Origin: Lumnitzera littorea | Taxonomy: Eukaryota > Streptophyta > Magnoliopsida > Myrtales > Combretaceae | NCBI GenBank assembly: GCA_024138015.1 | Contig: JAMXBB010000007.1 | Coordinates: 68,453,707-68,517,706 of the forward strand | Reading direction: 5' to 3' | DNA: 64,000 nt | In this document: piece after piece, positions 1-14,000 of the stretch | Position numbering within the stretch: position 1 is the stretch's first letter | How the letters are laid out: each line of letters opens with the position of its first letter | The notes under the pieces: model-generated | What the model saw: only the letters and a program-made list of their open reading frames with translations | Databases searched by the model: none | Told to the model about the DNA's origin: nothing | Made by a program: the position numbers and the translations under genes

Positions 1-1000
1 ATATGTTCAAGTAAATACTGGTGGTGAATATAGAGATCCCCTTGAGGACTATTTTAGAACATATGATATTAAACTTGAGAAGACACTACCAAAAACCCTA
101 CAATAGAATTGCATCACAAAGAGGATAAATGCATTATTAAAAAGAGAGTTAAGTGTATGTTATCTCATGTCAAGTTACCTTAATCATTCTAAAGAGAAGT
201 AATGAGAACAACAATTGATTTAATTAACCTATCCCCTTCTTATGAATTGGATAATGATATCCTAAAAAGAGTATGGATAGGTAAAGATATTTCTTATTAC
301 TACTTGCAAGTATTTGGTTGTAGGAAATTCGTGTATATTCCTAAGGATGAAAGATTAAAATTTGATGCAAATAAATTCAAAGCAGTGTATTTTTCTAGAT
401 TATGCACAAGATGAATATGGAGATGGATTATGGGATCCAATAATTGTTAAAAGTAAAGATGTAGTCTTCCTAAAAGATCAAACTATCGAAGATATAGAGA
501 AATTAGAAAAGACTAAATCCTTGGTTGACATCCCTACTGATGTAGATCCAATGTCTGTACCTAAAGATTCTACTAATGATTGGGAAGAATCATAAGATTA
601 TGTTAAGCATGAAATAACACCTTAAGAACCTAATCGGCAAACAGAGCTAAGAAGATCCTCAAGAGAGTGAAGACCATCCATTAGATACAATCTACATAGA
701 TATGTGATGCTAACAGATGGGAGAGAGGTAGAATTTTACAAGAAGAATATGTTATGTAAGTAGAAGAAAGAATAGGTAAAAATCATGTATCCTAATGTGA
801 GAATGAGACTTATGATTTACTTGAATGGTTTAAGGGTGAGCAACCTTTGAAAAATAAATAGATTCACAAATCGAAAACTATAGAGAATAACTCACAACTA
901 AGGAACAAAGCAAGATTGATTGTGAAGGGGCTTAGTCAAGAGAGGTATTTAAAGTTAGAGAAGATCCATATTGATGAGAAAAATTTATTAGTTGTCAATA
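1..1000 (+). pseudogene. Ty1/copia retrotransposon fragment (integrase end to early RT), decayed
   Basis: Several frames together read as a copia polyprotein. Positions 290-520 give the integrase C-terminal signature with YLQVFGCRKFVYIPKDER, then a frame change into DVVFLKDQTIEDIEK. Positions about 630-950 read, with several stops, through the linker (LRRSSRE, YVMLTDGREVE) into the start of the reverse transcriptase. At about 955-1000 the frame jumps to EKIHIDEK, which normally lies near the copia C-terminus, so most of RT and RNase H is deleted. Frameshifts and in-frame stops make it non-functional. The family assignment rests on these motifs; the 5' part lies outside the window. Confidence 0.85.
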
Positions 1001-1019
1001 GATAACCACTGTGATAGAG

Positions 1020-1817
1020 CCTGCTCATATAAGTTGGAGGGGTAGAACTCATAGGGGCTCAAACAGCCATTGCAAATAAAATAATAGAAAAGGAAAAGGA
1101 AAAGAAAATAAATTAAAAAAAAAAAAAAACTACAGCATATATATTAATATGTTGAATGATGAGGAGATAGCGGACATGAGAGTGCAATCATTGGCTAATA
1201 AAGATTTCGATACGAGTTGAGTTAAGAAGAAGTCCTGGCAGTTTTTGATTGTTTGTTTTTTTTTTAACCAATTGAATTGGACTTGCGGTGCGGCACATCA
1301 AATTGGAAACGAATGAGAATTGGCTAAGGAATCTGAGAATAGAAGTGAAAAGAAAAGTACCCAGAAAAGGGCGAAATTGCGTTCATTAAATTGGAAAAAG
1401 AATTCCATCTTTCATTTATGAACTAGATTGGCAAAGCAATTTTAGATCCATGATTGAATGACTTAAAGAGTCTCAATTGTAATGAAATTTCAATAATTGG
1501 TTTTGTGGCATGGAGCTCTAAAAATCATAGCTTCTGTTTGCTCTCAATCCTTCTCATTTATTTAGGTTAAATTTATGTTTTCTCGTATGCATAAATTGGT
1601 TTATATTGTGATTTTGTTGATATCTATCATGTGTAGTGAATATTGTTTATCCATTGGTTTAACCAGTAAAGAGATACTCTGTAAGCCAATTATTGTTGAT
1701 AGGGAAAGATTTTGTGGTGTTTGGTCCTTTGGTTTTTTTCCTCCACATTGAGGTTTTTCACAATAAATCTTAGTGTTCTTTATTTATTTTAATTTTCAGT
1801 TTATTATATCCCTAACA
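1020..1817 (+). mobile_element. 3' LTR remnant of the copia element
   Basis: After the C-terminal polyprotein remnant come purine-rich DNA (about 1083-1127) and a sequence ending at about 1735-1817 in a pattern typical of copia LTR R-U5 regions: a T-run, CTCCACATTGAGG, TTTTTCACAATAAATC, and finally CCCTAACA. The 5' edge of the LTR could not be fixed and no target duplication was found, so the start is approximate. Confidence 0.55.
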
Positions 1818-4800
1818 GTAGTATGCATGAGTATATGATAGCAAGTATAAATATTCTAAGATTTACATATATTTTTACAGATTGTACATAATATAGTTTA
1901 CATTAAAAAACCATAATTGACTGCTAGTCATACGGTCTATTATATTATTTATGATAGATTTCGAATCACATAGAAACTTGGACTCCATTCGTATAATTTC
2001 ATTCTGATTACGAAAATATTATCGTATAAGGATATTTTTCCTTATGAAAACACCATATGAGATTCATCAAGAGTTAAAATTTATGGCTTATTAAAATCAA
2101 CACAATTTTTAGACCGTAGAATGGCTTTAAATTCACCTATATGATCAAACTATCGTGATTAGCTATGAAATAATTAAATCTAGTGAAGGCAGTTCGATAA
2201 TCTTTACATATAGACAATCAAGTTTTAAGGCATGGTTTTGTGAATATGATTGTAGTAAGGACTTTAAGTGAGTAGTGGATGCCCCTAGGATTATCTATTG
2301 CTTGTGGTTGAAGTTAGTGTTTATTTTTATGCCACGTCTCAAATAGATAAAATCGTAACACTCCCACTACATGAACCATCTTATGACAGAAACAAACTTC
2401 ACAGTTGTTATTATAGACATAATCTACATAAGATATACTCAACTCTACTCAACTCAACCACTTTGAAGTGCTCAGCTCAACACCCATTTATTGTAAAATC
2501 TGAGATATATTTCTTTCAAAATAACCATTCGTAGTAAAATCTATAATACATAATTTAAGTTTATAATCAAAGTTACAAGATTTTATTTACATAAAAAAGT
2601 TCCATTTTCAAAACAAACTTTTGAATTATAAGTTTTAGTTATTTATGTTATAAACTAAGAGTTCAAAACTACCAAACTGCTTAGGGAGACTTAATTAGTT
2701 TTCCTCAAAATGTTACATGAGCTGATAAAAAGAAAATAGAAGACCACAATATCTTCTTTTATCCTCACTCCCCAACCTCATCACTTCCTAATTGGTGTGG
2801 TGGGTGAGATTTGGTTTGCAACTCAAGACTTGCAAAAAAATTTATAAGGGAATGAGAAGTAACTTGCTGAGTAAGTGGGATGGAAACATAAATATGTCAA
2901 GATTTTCAATCTAACTTAATTGGATACAATATATGAATAAGCAAATACTATCATATGACGTTATTTCGTTAGTCGTGAGATTAGAAAAATTATGCCCATT
3001 GTAATTCGGATTGAGGAGTATGACATCACATACTCATAAATTGAAGCCACACTGAAGCTTATGTGATAAAGAACACCCTCCACGCAAGACAACCCTCAAA
3101 CCACGGTTTTTGGCTTTTTTGCAACCTTTTCTCCCATTTTTTAGTTCCACTAAAGATGAGAAAAGAATCATTTCAATTATTCTTATTAAAGTGTTTGTGT
3201 TTATCTCAAGAGTCCCAGCCATTTCCCTTAGTAGGTTGCAATGTATGTTGGGTTATAAATTAGGCCAAGTTTAAGTTAGTCAATTTTTAGGGGCGGTTAA
3301 CTACTTTCAAACAATCTAAATAATACAATATAGACAAAACAACCACAACATGGAACTAAGTTTCTATAGTATTGGGGTAATATTCAAACACATATGCAGT
3401 ACACGCAAAAGTAACTAAATTACAATCACAAGCCAAAAACATACATGCCTCCAAGTATTATGAAATAATACTCTAAAACTTTGTAAAGCATTGATCTTAC
3501 TTATCTTAGTGTTAATGCTTGTTATCTTTATTCTTCACTCCATTCTTCTTTAATTATCCTTAAATATTTAATATAACATTTTCAACTTTCATCCAATATA
3601 TAAAATAAGAGTTCATTCTAAGAATTAGGTGTTCATTTTATTTAAGTTAAGTAAGGTTTTTAAGCCATTTATTAAATATTAGTTATGTAATGTAGGTTGT
3701 GACCTCATATTTAGTATATATTTTGGTCCAAGAAAGTCTTTGAAATAGGTTCTTAATTATATATGTAGTCTAGGTTTTTACCTAGGAAAGTGTCTAACCT
3801 AGGCTCTAACTAGATACTTTATATAAGATTTTGAGAAAGAACCTTCTAACTCAAAAAATGACTTAAAAAATTCTTAAATTTCATAATATGAGTAATTTCT
3901 TACTCACCCTCTAACTTCAATTGAGATTAAGTGTATTACACCAAACTACTTTCTAACCAAACTTGTAACCCTCTTATAGTTAAGTTCCTTCTATTGGGCT
4001 ACCTTTTGACCTTATTCCAACTCTTGAATTCCCTTAATTTATCTACCAATTCACTTCACTTTCAGTTAGAAAATCATAGTAAATTTCTTCATCTCTACAT
4101 GGTAAGATTCCAAAATCCATAAAATCTACATTCCATCTCATAACAATTTTTTCGATCTTAAACTCAGATTTCTATGTAAAACCACTAACTTAAAACTCAA
4201 ATTCTCTTATATTGGTTGTTGTATGCTAGAGAAAAACAAAATATGACATGGTTAATAAAATCAAAGTAAGCTTCTTTAGGAAAAACTTGCACCAACACCA
4301 TGTTTAAGTGAAAATCAAAATTTAAACAAAATCCAACTTCAAGAATTTGAAAAACTAATTATATAGCATGATAATAGTCTTTAAAAAGTTTATATAAAAA
4401 AATTTTGGTTGAGACCATATCGTTCAAGTTTTTGAAAAAGCAATAGAAAACTAGTGGATGGGACATTTTTCTTAAGGTACATGCACTAAAATTTTCAAAA
4501 ATTTAATTTTATATTTAAAATCTACATGCATAAATATTTAAGAAAACCAAGTTTCATAATTTTTGAAAATTGTTTGCTATTTTTAATAAAATTTAGATCA
4601 AATCAAGAAAATCGAATGCTCACTAAAACACTACACTCTAGCCACTATTGACAGATGAGGGTTTGTCTACCTACCTTAGCATAAGGTTTCCCTTTAGGTG
4701 ATGGTGGTGGCACCGTTGAACCACTACTTGATTTTGCATTGGTTTTTTTATTTTTTTTATTTTTAAAAATTCTTAATTTTTCTCACTCCACTTTTCAAGC

Positions 4801-5574
4801 TTTCCAGAATTTCTCTAAGCTTCCGTGGAGAGGTTTTTGAATTTTTCCATAATAGACAGGTGAGTGTTATGAATTTCCCTCTCTTCAAAAAAAGCTTAAG
4901 ACACCTCTTTTTTACTTAATTTAAGATGTGTTCTCCCTAATGTACCATACCAATGGCTGTTCTTAAGGAAATCACACCCTATACCATGATTTCTTACTAT
5001 CCAACATTTTTTATATTTGCTTGTTATTTTTCTCATTAATTTTAGCTTATTTGCATATTTTTGAGTATTATGACTATATATTTATATATAATAATTACAC
5101 CCAATGTATATATGTGGTATTTACATATTATTTCATGTTATTTTTGTAATTTTATTTTCCCCATAATTTATCTCTAATAGTTTGTTAATTATCAATATTT
5201 ATTTCGCGCGATTCCAATATATATAGAAAAATGCATTAAAATTAACTATTTCGGCATTATTATTATTATTATTTTTGTAATTTGCTCTCATAAGGTCTTT
5301 TCAACTAACTCCCATAATTCACTTGAAAAATCTCAACTTAATTGGGTTGCTTATACGAATGCCAATAACTACTCGTTTAAGTATGAGGTTTACATTTTCC
5401 TATATTAGGTGGTCGATCCTAGTGGTTCAAATTATATGCCTTGCATTTTATATGTTTATTTTGTATGATAATGGATTAATCTTAAAAGAGGCTTTAATAT
5501 CACATGCTAAATTGTTTGAGTGCTAATGATTGTAAGTATGGTGAGACTCTTACTCCCAATGTAGTGTAGGATAT
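1818..5574. other. AT-rich intergenic DNA, no gene recognised
   Basis: The short open frames here (for example at 2298-2534, 3063-3263 and 3931-4122) have no recognisable motif and amino acid composition expected of random AT-rich sequence. Many A/T homopolymers and short imperfect repeats are present. I see no convincing gene or intact element. Confidence 0.5.
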
Positions 5575-5578
5575 TTAA

Positions 5579-5910
5579 GGATCCGTTTGATTCATCCGTT
5601 TTTCATTTTGTTGGTATCTTATTTTTATCTATTTAAATATTTGTATTTGGCAAAAATAAGATATAAAAAAGATAAAAATATTTTGTTTTCAAAAGTACTG
5701 ATTAATGCGATATTTTCCAATACATAAATATATTTTTTCAAAACTTTTCTCTTAAAATATGCCAATTTTTATTTTTCAATTTTAACATTCCAATCACTAT
5801 CTTTATTATAATTATGAAATAAAAACAAATAAAATAACTTTTCCGAACGTCAAATTTCAATCAAATACAAATCAGATAAAAATTAAAATAAAAAACAACC
5901 TAAGCAGACC
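5579..5910. mobile_element. Small TIR element (MITE), TTA/TTAA target site
   Basis: The left end begins GGATCCGTTTGATT, and the reverse complement of the right end begins GGTCTGCTTAGGTT. Both sit directly inside TTAA (left 5575-5578, right 5911-5914). Both arms then run into similar T-rich sequence. Length is about 332 bp with no coding capacity. A TTA or TTAA duplication fits PIF/Harbinger (Tourist-like) or piggyBac-like non-autonomous elements. The TIR match is imperfect, so the class is tentative. Confidence 0.5.
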
Positions 5911-7865
5911 TTAAGTCATTGGATCAACTACAGTAGCCATTGAAGTGAGTCGAAAAGTTACGTAGTAGTGATAGGGTTGGCTTTAGACATGAGATGCCTA
6001 TTTCTGATATGAGATTGTGATACATGGGTGATAAAGATGGCCATTTAGATGGGTGGCAAAGTTGGAATGAAATGGTTTGAGTAGGATATAGGGTGCCTGT
6101 ACCTAAAGTAGGTTATGGTGGCAAGGTCTGACCGACAATAATCATTCAAGTAGGCTGGAAAGTCGAAGATTATGAATGTAGTCGCTGAGGCCTATGCAGG
6201 ATAGCTAGATTAGACGCTAGACAGGCTAACTGTAGTTTTCGTGAGCCGGAAAATGGAGAGAAGTGGTTGCTTCAAGCGTTTATCACCTTATGAAGGGCAA
6301 GGCATAAAGCCATTAACCGACTACCAAAGGCTGGATGGGATCGAGAAATTGAAAGGAAGTGATATGTTGTTAGGCATGACCAGATAGAGACTGACTGAGA
6401 ACGTGAACCAAATTTTGGTGGTTGTGTATCGACGTGCATTTTGCACTGCTCAATTATGATTGTACAAGCAACAAAGCATTGAGTGTATTTAATTATTGCT
6501 TAGGTTTACTTGTTAGGCTATATAATTAATCTTTGAATTCTTCAGGTCGGGTTCATTGTTGGGATCAGGTGTTGAGGATGCTAGAGATACCTTATGTCCT
6601 CGGTTGAGTGCTGGAACGAGAGGTGAATTGCCACATCCTTTGGGATATCCATATACACTCTAGCTATACGATAGGTATTGTTCTATATACTAATATAATT
6701 TTGCGGATAATTATACAAAATTTGTTGCGAATAATCAAATATAATCGTAATCTCATTTTACTCTCGCAACTTCAATTGAGAATGTCTAGTTACAGTCATA
6801 CTCAAAATTTACAAATTTTACGTTATGGCATTCATTATTGCACGAACTGCTCAGGCAAGTTGAAAAGTAAACAAGCAAAGTTTTCCTTCTTTTCCATTCT
6901 GTTGCAAAATAATGCAAGTCGAAACTGAAAATTATTACCCTTCACAAAGCTGAAATATCTTCAAAATTAGGGGAAAGGAAAAAATAAAAATCCAGAAAAT
7001 AAATGTCATAAGAAAATAATTCCAAAATTATAGCACTTAAAATTATCTTTTGAAGACATGATTTTAGTCTTAATAGAAATTTATTTGCATGCGTTTTATG
7101 ACCATAAAAGAAACGAAAAGCGATTTCTTCAAGATTAAAATAAAATCAGCTTTTGAAAAGAAAATTTCGGTTCAAATTGAAAGTCTTTTTAAAAGACGAT
7201 ATCAAGTATTATAATTCTAGAATTGATATTCTTGGGTTTTTTTTCCTTTTTTTTTTGCAATTTTTTATTCCTTTTCCCTTCAAAATTATGCAAGTAGAAA
7301 AGAAGCTTCCCCACTCCCCTTTTGGGAGAAAAAGTGAAAAAAAAAAAAAAAAAAAAAACAAAAAACAAAACTCCACTTCTAGAGGTGAGAATTTTACGAT
7401 TTGAAGCATGTGCCCTGAGCCCATCCAAACGGTGTACATTGCCACAATGCAGAATATGCTTGGATAATTCATCAACAGAAAACTCTCCACACCAATTTAG
7501 AATTCAACTAACAAATCACACCTCTTTTCAAGTTCATGCTAGCCAACAATGAGGACACTCGCCTTGATGTAAGAGTCCCGAATGTTGCTTTCCTATTAAT
7601 TAAAAGAAAAAAAAAAGGAAGAAGAAGAAGAAGTAGAAAAGCTATAAAACCTGTCTGCTATACACCTCGGCTTATAATATAAATACCCATATACACTTAC
7701 CGCTGAATAATCACTATGATAAGGTAGGTATTATTCACAGATTTATGCAAAAAATAAAAAAAGAGAGAGAGACGATGCCAACCCCAAGTGATGTTTCGCA
7801 AGAATTTGCCATTTCCGTGATGAAGATCTTTCCACGCCAAGCAGAACAATAGCCTTCCATGTTCT
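5911..7865. other. Intergenic DNA and 3' flank of the minus-strand kinase gene
   Basis: Positions 5930-6540 are visibly less AT-rich than the surroundings and contain no frame I can identify. Positions 6600-7560 are AT-rich with poly(A)/poly(T) tracts (about 7337-7360), and a GAA microsatellite lies at 7618-7633. The last few hundred bases before 7866 should contain the 3' UTR of the U-box kinase gene, but no clear poly(A) signal could be assigned. Confidence 0.4.
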
Positions 7866-8051
7866 TCAAGATGATATCCGTGACCTCCAATCTTGTATTG
7901 CTGAGCGTAATGAGTGGTTTGGTACGATTGTAGCATGCTGAAGCTTCATCTGGGTCACAGGTGATACCATATGTTTATTGAGCCAGGCATTTATTGCTCT
8001 ACGCTCATAAGAAAAACCATCGGCAGCAATATAAGGATCGTCCATCACCTC
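7866..8051 (-). CDS. Exon 9 of the U-box kinase: U-box and stop
   Basis: Residues 694-754 and a TGA stop at 7866-7868. The acceptor is AAATAG|GAGGTG. It completes the U-box with EVMDDPYIAADGFSYERRAI, the HMVSPVTQMKL loop and PNHSLRSAIQDW. The intron before it is 154 bp. Confidence 0.95.
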   Translation of the reverse strand, partial: EVMDDPYIAADGFSYERRAINAWLNKHMVSPVTQMKLQHATIVPNHSLRSAIQDWRSRISS

Positions 8052-11000
8052 CTATTTTGCCCATAAAAGAGGATGGGTATATTATATCAGCAAACAGAAA
8101 CCTTACTTATTTACAAAACCCATGTCCATAAATCGATAATGTATGATGATTTAAACAAACAGAGTATAATTGAATGTAAATCAAAAGAGATGGTGGGAGC
8201 ATCACCTGAAGGATTGGACAATAGTAGTGACTTGGAGCATGAACACCATTGCTTTCAGATCTTAGGTTAGCATCTGCAACATTGACAAGTTTCTTCAGAA
8301 CCGGCAGTACTTCACTTTCAAGATCTGGCCTATCCCTGCATCTAAGTCTAGAACATTGGAGGGCAACTCGTGCTAGCTCCTCAGTTTCTGCAATTGGCCA
8401 GTCTGTCACTGTACTGTCAAGAATACTTGAAAGGGAACCATTCGCAAGGGCCTCCTCAACCTTCCTCACAAGCCCATTTGGGTGGCGAGCCAATAGTAGC
8501 TGGAGAATTATAATTCCAAAAGCATATAAATCCGACTTTGGTCGAATTGTGCCTGTTCTTTGGTATTCTGGATCCATATAGAACATGGTACCCGCTAACA
8601 TAGAGTCCCCATACTGTGTGACACTGTCAGGCACCACATCAGAAAGTAGTTTTGCTAGGCCAACATCTGCTATTTTGCTCACATAATTTCTGCCCAATAG
8701 GATATTCCCTGGTTTTAGATCTCTATGGACAATAGGCTCGGGTTTTGAGTAATGAAGAAATGCAAGCCCAGAGGCAACCTCAAAAGCTATTCGAAAACGG
8801 ACAAACCAAGGAAGAGACAACTTTCTCTTTTGGTGGTATAGATATTCATCTAAACTTCCATTTTCCAGGTACTCATAGACCAGGCAACCCCTCTCCGGAC
8901 AGGCCCCAAGAAGCAACACCATGTGAGGATGTCGCAGTTGGCTCAGGATCTCAACCTGAAAAATTGATGAAAATTGCAGTCACTAGAAAGAATCAACTTC
9001 ATGCCTGGCTGAAAGTAAATGCAGAGTACAAGAAACCAAAAAAAACAAAAGAAGCATAACTATTTACGACGGATTTAAATCCATTAAAAAAATCATCTTG
9101 TATCCAGATGTGTTATTTTTCTGTGTTCACAATCCAATCATAGGTCCATAGTGTATTTTTAGTTAGATGCACAAATTCATCTAGCAGATTTGATAAGCAG
9201 AACTTCATCCCTTACGAAGCACTTCTTTATACTCTCTCCCGCATGCTCTTCAGAATCCACCCCCTGGTCAATAGGATGGCAGACACAGTATTGCCATGAT
9301 GGTGAGTATTTTCTCTTGCAACTGCATGTGGATATTATGAAGATGAAATATTTTTTCTAAAGTAAATATTTGGTGACCAAAAGGTTATAGTTTCAAGGTG
9401 TGGAAACAGCTCCTTTGCAAAATGCAAGGGTAAGGTTGCATACATGTCATGTTCCTTGCCCATAACCCGAAATAGCCAGCAAAGAACTTCACCACACTGG
9501 GTATGCCCTTTCATGTCTGCTTTCTGTTCCCAGATTGGCTACTGCTTGGTCCCCACCATGATGCATGGCTTGACAACCCTTCCAGGAGTGACCCCATTTA
9601 TAATGCTCTTATATCTGACAATGTACACTTGAACCACTGCTAAGCCCCATCTTTTATCAGAATTTCTAGAAAACTTGATATTGGCACCTTTACCAGAAAA
9701 TGCAAACTCATCCAAGATAATCATCACTTAGTAAATGAAAGTAACCGAAGAGTAAATTCAACATGATTTTAACATCTATATATTTGAAGCTAACAAACTT
9801 GCAACATGGAATGTACAAGTTGCTACTAAAGCTGAACTGGAAAAAAAAAAAAAAAAAAAAAAACCGAGTAGCAATAGTCATTGAAAGAGGAAGTTCACAA
9901 CAGAAGGATGGTGTTGCCAGTCAAATTACTAGGCAGAATGCACAACTACACTTTCCATGTCATGTGGCTAATTCATCAGGATTTTGCTTGTAGATCAGCA
10001 AAGCTTACTGGGGAATGTCAAAAAGCAATTATTTCATCAACTATTCTGCAAGTTTTCTCCATGTTTTAGTGACAAAAAGCAGTGGATAGCCATCCTAGTA
10101 TAAAGTATACCGTGCTTTTGGAGAGCAGCACAAGCTCTTTGGAGGAATTGAGTAGAGATGGATTAATGGGAATTAGAGAAACGACCGTCATGATACCAGA
10201 AGAATTTAAATTTGTTACTCTAGTTTAAATACATTGTAAATTTGGCCAGAATAGTACCTCTCTTAGAAATTCCATTTTCTTGTCAAGTGCATCTGTTCGA
10301 AGAGTCTTGATAGCTACAGTCGTATGGTCTAGGCAGCCTTTGTAAACTTTTCCATATGCTCCTTCACCAATCACATTGTCCTCAGAAAAAGAATCTGTTG
10401 CTGCCTCTATTTCACCTAGGGTATACCTTCTATACCTCATGTCAGTAGAGAGCAATGCATCAACTGTTTTCTGCTTATCTAAAGACTCTTTGAAGGCTTT
10501 TAGTTCAGCAATCTCTCTTTCAAAAGTTTCCTTTGCAAGCAAGCGTTTTGCCTCTTCAACATCCTTCATGGCTTCAATATATTTGGCTTTCTGTTCAAGA
10601 GCAATTTTCCTCAACATTTCTTCTCTTTGCAAGGTAGTGTCTACTCTTCTGGCTTCTTCAAGGCATTCAGAAGAAAGTATATTGACCTACAACAAGGCCG
10701 AAAAGTTATGAAATCCTTGGCAATGAAAGATCACGATATGTAAGCTTGTGAAAACATAAAAGAGGAAACAAGAGGAGCTTTCCATATTCTCCAGCCAGAG
10801 ATTTTAGAGAAATCTGTGCACATCCCTTTGAGTTACCATAGATGGTCATAGGCCTGATTATTCAAAATACTGACTTCCCTCATCGGTCATGTTCTCACAA
10901 TACATGTGAATTTATCATTTAATGCATGTGTAGAATACACATAATACCCAAAATTGCCACAAAAATGACTTGCTGAAACAAGTTCTAACACAAATCTTTT

Positions 11001-14000
11001 CTTCAAAAATAAGGAAACAACACATAATTCTACTACTCCCATTTACAAGTGATTTATAAAGCACATTAATAGAATAACTTCTCTTGCAGCTGGGGAGCCA
11101 CTTCAAATGCTTATAGTCAAATGATGTGGTATACTTTGATAATGACTCATGATTGACTATGGAGAGACCTGCATATATAGCATTTTAGAATTTATTTGTA
11201 CTCCATAGAGGCGCAGTAGTATATGTAAATAGTATAACACTAATGGGGATTTTATTGTATATTCCAAAAAAGCAAGCAACTGCAGAGGTAATGTCAACAA
11301 GGTTGATAAGGGAGATTAGCAAACTCTTAAGTGTGTATTGGGACATATTATATGCATCCACATAAAATTTGGCCTTGAAAATATTTAGGGTACACTCAGT
11401 TTTGCAGGTTATGCTGTCCGAACATTTGTCAATGTTTGTCATCATCTAACCTTTAGAATAAGTAGTACATTAGAGATCTCAAGAGGTTGTCTTAACTATT
11501 TACATTTAGTGACAAGAGATGATGGGATATGAAAACAGCCACATGCAGCTAACGGTAGCAGTAAACTACCATGAAAATGAAAATGGAAAATTAGTGGTGC
11601 TGTCAACCTTCCTCTCTGGATGACCTCAGCTCTGGTGACCTTTCCGTATTGTATATTATTGTGCTGCCAATGTATAGAGATAGAACGGTGCATCTACTTA
11701 TGTGATAAGGTCAGAAACTCTAATCCTCTTGTATAAATATCATGTATACCATGTAATCGACACTAGCAATATAATTCTTTATACATTTGTACATGGCATC
11801 ACAACGGATTAACCCAATCAAAATCGAGTCAAAACCCTAGTAATTTTTACTTTTTTTCTTTTATTTCCTTCTTCCTAATTGCTGCCATCACCCTGTCTTC
11901 TTCTCACCAGCGTTAGAGAAGACACCATCCACTCGCTAACCACACCATACCTACTTGTTGGAGAAGACACCGTAATGGAGACTACAGCAGCCACTTCTTT
12001 GTATCCATTCAAACAGCCGCAAAGCAGAAACCATAAATCCAGAATGATATTATCCATCTCACGGAGGATTAAATAGATCATTTACAAGAAATGAGATAGG
12101 AAACAATCTTCATAAATCCCAAGAAAAGGAAACAAAACATTACTATAGATGCATTACAGCTGGAGGGAGAAAAAGAAAAAAGAATAAAGAAATAGAAGGT
12201 AATATAAAAACCAATCAACATTGACTAAAAAACAAAAAGAGTTCAATAGTAACTCGAAAATTAAAAGCAAGTTTATTCCAACACTCCTCAAGTTGAAGAA
12301 TAGATATTTATCATTTTTAGCTTACTCAACATTGAGATATCTTTTGTTATAGCTTACTCAACATTTTAGACATGTAAGGTTACGTACAAAGGTACAACTA
12401 ACCTGGGCTTAGTATAAATAACAATCAGGGAGTTCATTTAGATGGCTGGAGAGAAAAAAACCAAGAGAATACAGCAAGGAGAGATAAACTAGCATTTCAA
12501 GGAATTATAGAAAATTGTTGGAAAGTTCAAGCAAGGGGCATGGTATTTAAGGATCATATAACAATTGACAACCTGACAAGATGAGCCTTTGGTTGACAGG
12601 TGGTGGCCACGGGCAAAGCTCCAGTGACCGGAGAACAAAAAATGTGTGATTTTCCGTTTGCAAGTTTCTATTTTTACTAAAAATATCAAACGATATTAAA
12701 AGCTTATGAAACTTTCCTAGGTATTTTTGTGTATAGAACCAGAATATCAAACCAAAATTTTGAAATTAAAATCGCTTATATGAGTTCCTTAAGAGACAAC
12801 CTTATTCCAATGAATTTTGCATTAATTTTTAAAAATAGTAAACGATGTTATTTTGAGCTAATTTTTTATAAGTATATTCCTCATATGATATACTTAATTT
12901 ATATAAAAAGAATTTTTGATAAACTATGCATATAAAATTTATTAAATTTTTTTTACACAACAATCTATCATGTTTTTCATGTTGAAGAAATAATGGGTTT
13001 TTAATTAAATTTCTTAATGAATATAATTTGTAATGATTTCTGGAGCCTAGTTACAATTTTGGAAGTATTCAGTTCAAATCTTATAATTTTATTTGGTTAA
13101 TTATCTAATTTAAGCTAATTTTGAGTAAAATTGGGTTTAAAATCAATATTTTGGAAAATATTATATATTATACTATTTTAGTACTTTTGATGACTGGAGT
13201 AAAATAAGTATAATTTTTTTAGTATAATATATTTTTATGAATTTCATTGAGTATAGATACTAATTATTAAGTAATTTCCCATTATCTTTGTATATTTTGC
13301 TAAAAATGATAAAAAAGGTAAATTGCATAATTAGTATCGTAGTTAGTGGAGTCTTATTTAATGTTACATATAATATGTTCTTCACTGGTTTTAACTTAGT
13401 TTGATAGGAAAATAAGAGTATTATAAGTGAATATAGTGCTTTAGTTGAATCAAAAGCTATACTTAAGTGTTTTTGTGTAAGTTAGACTTAAAAATTGAGT
13501 TAGATAAAATACTTACGACTTTTACTTGATAAACCTAAGATGTAAGTCAAATAGAATTCATTTAGAAATTATGGGGTTAGCCTGAATCTTAGGGTAATTC
13601 AAACGATAATTCAAAGATTAGATTAGAGACTAAGTTATAGATAGACTTGAATAAATATATCCTTAATAGAACGAACTTATAGTATTACTAAGATAAGATC
13701 AACCTGAAATATATATATATGTATGATCTATAGATAATTTTGATACCATACGTCTTTACTAAGCAAAGTCACCAAAGACGAGCATTGTGTTAACAAGTTT
13801 GAGAACAATCAACAGGTTAAGTAAGTGGATATTTATATATCTTAAGTAGACTTTCATCTTCTCCAAACTTTGCATACTTTGCGATGTTTGGCTTATCTGA
13901 ACTTAGTTGCAAATTTAATGTACTACTTGGTAAGTTACATGGAGCCTCTTTTTATGATGATTGTAGTAGGTTGAATGATGTTCTGATATCGAACTTAGTT

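Noticed and set aside
7189..7490. Overlapping frames of 79-93 codons on both strands
   Set aside because: They depend on long poly(A)/poly(T) tracts (poly-Lys or poly-Phe) and have no further support.
8249..9059. Plus-strand frames of 104-110 codons opposite the kinase exons
   Set aside because: Antisense shadows of exon 8, which has clear kinase motifs on the minus strand.
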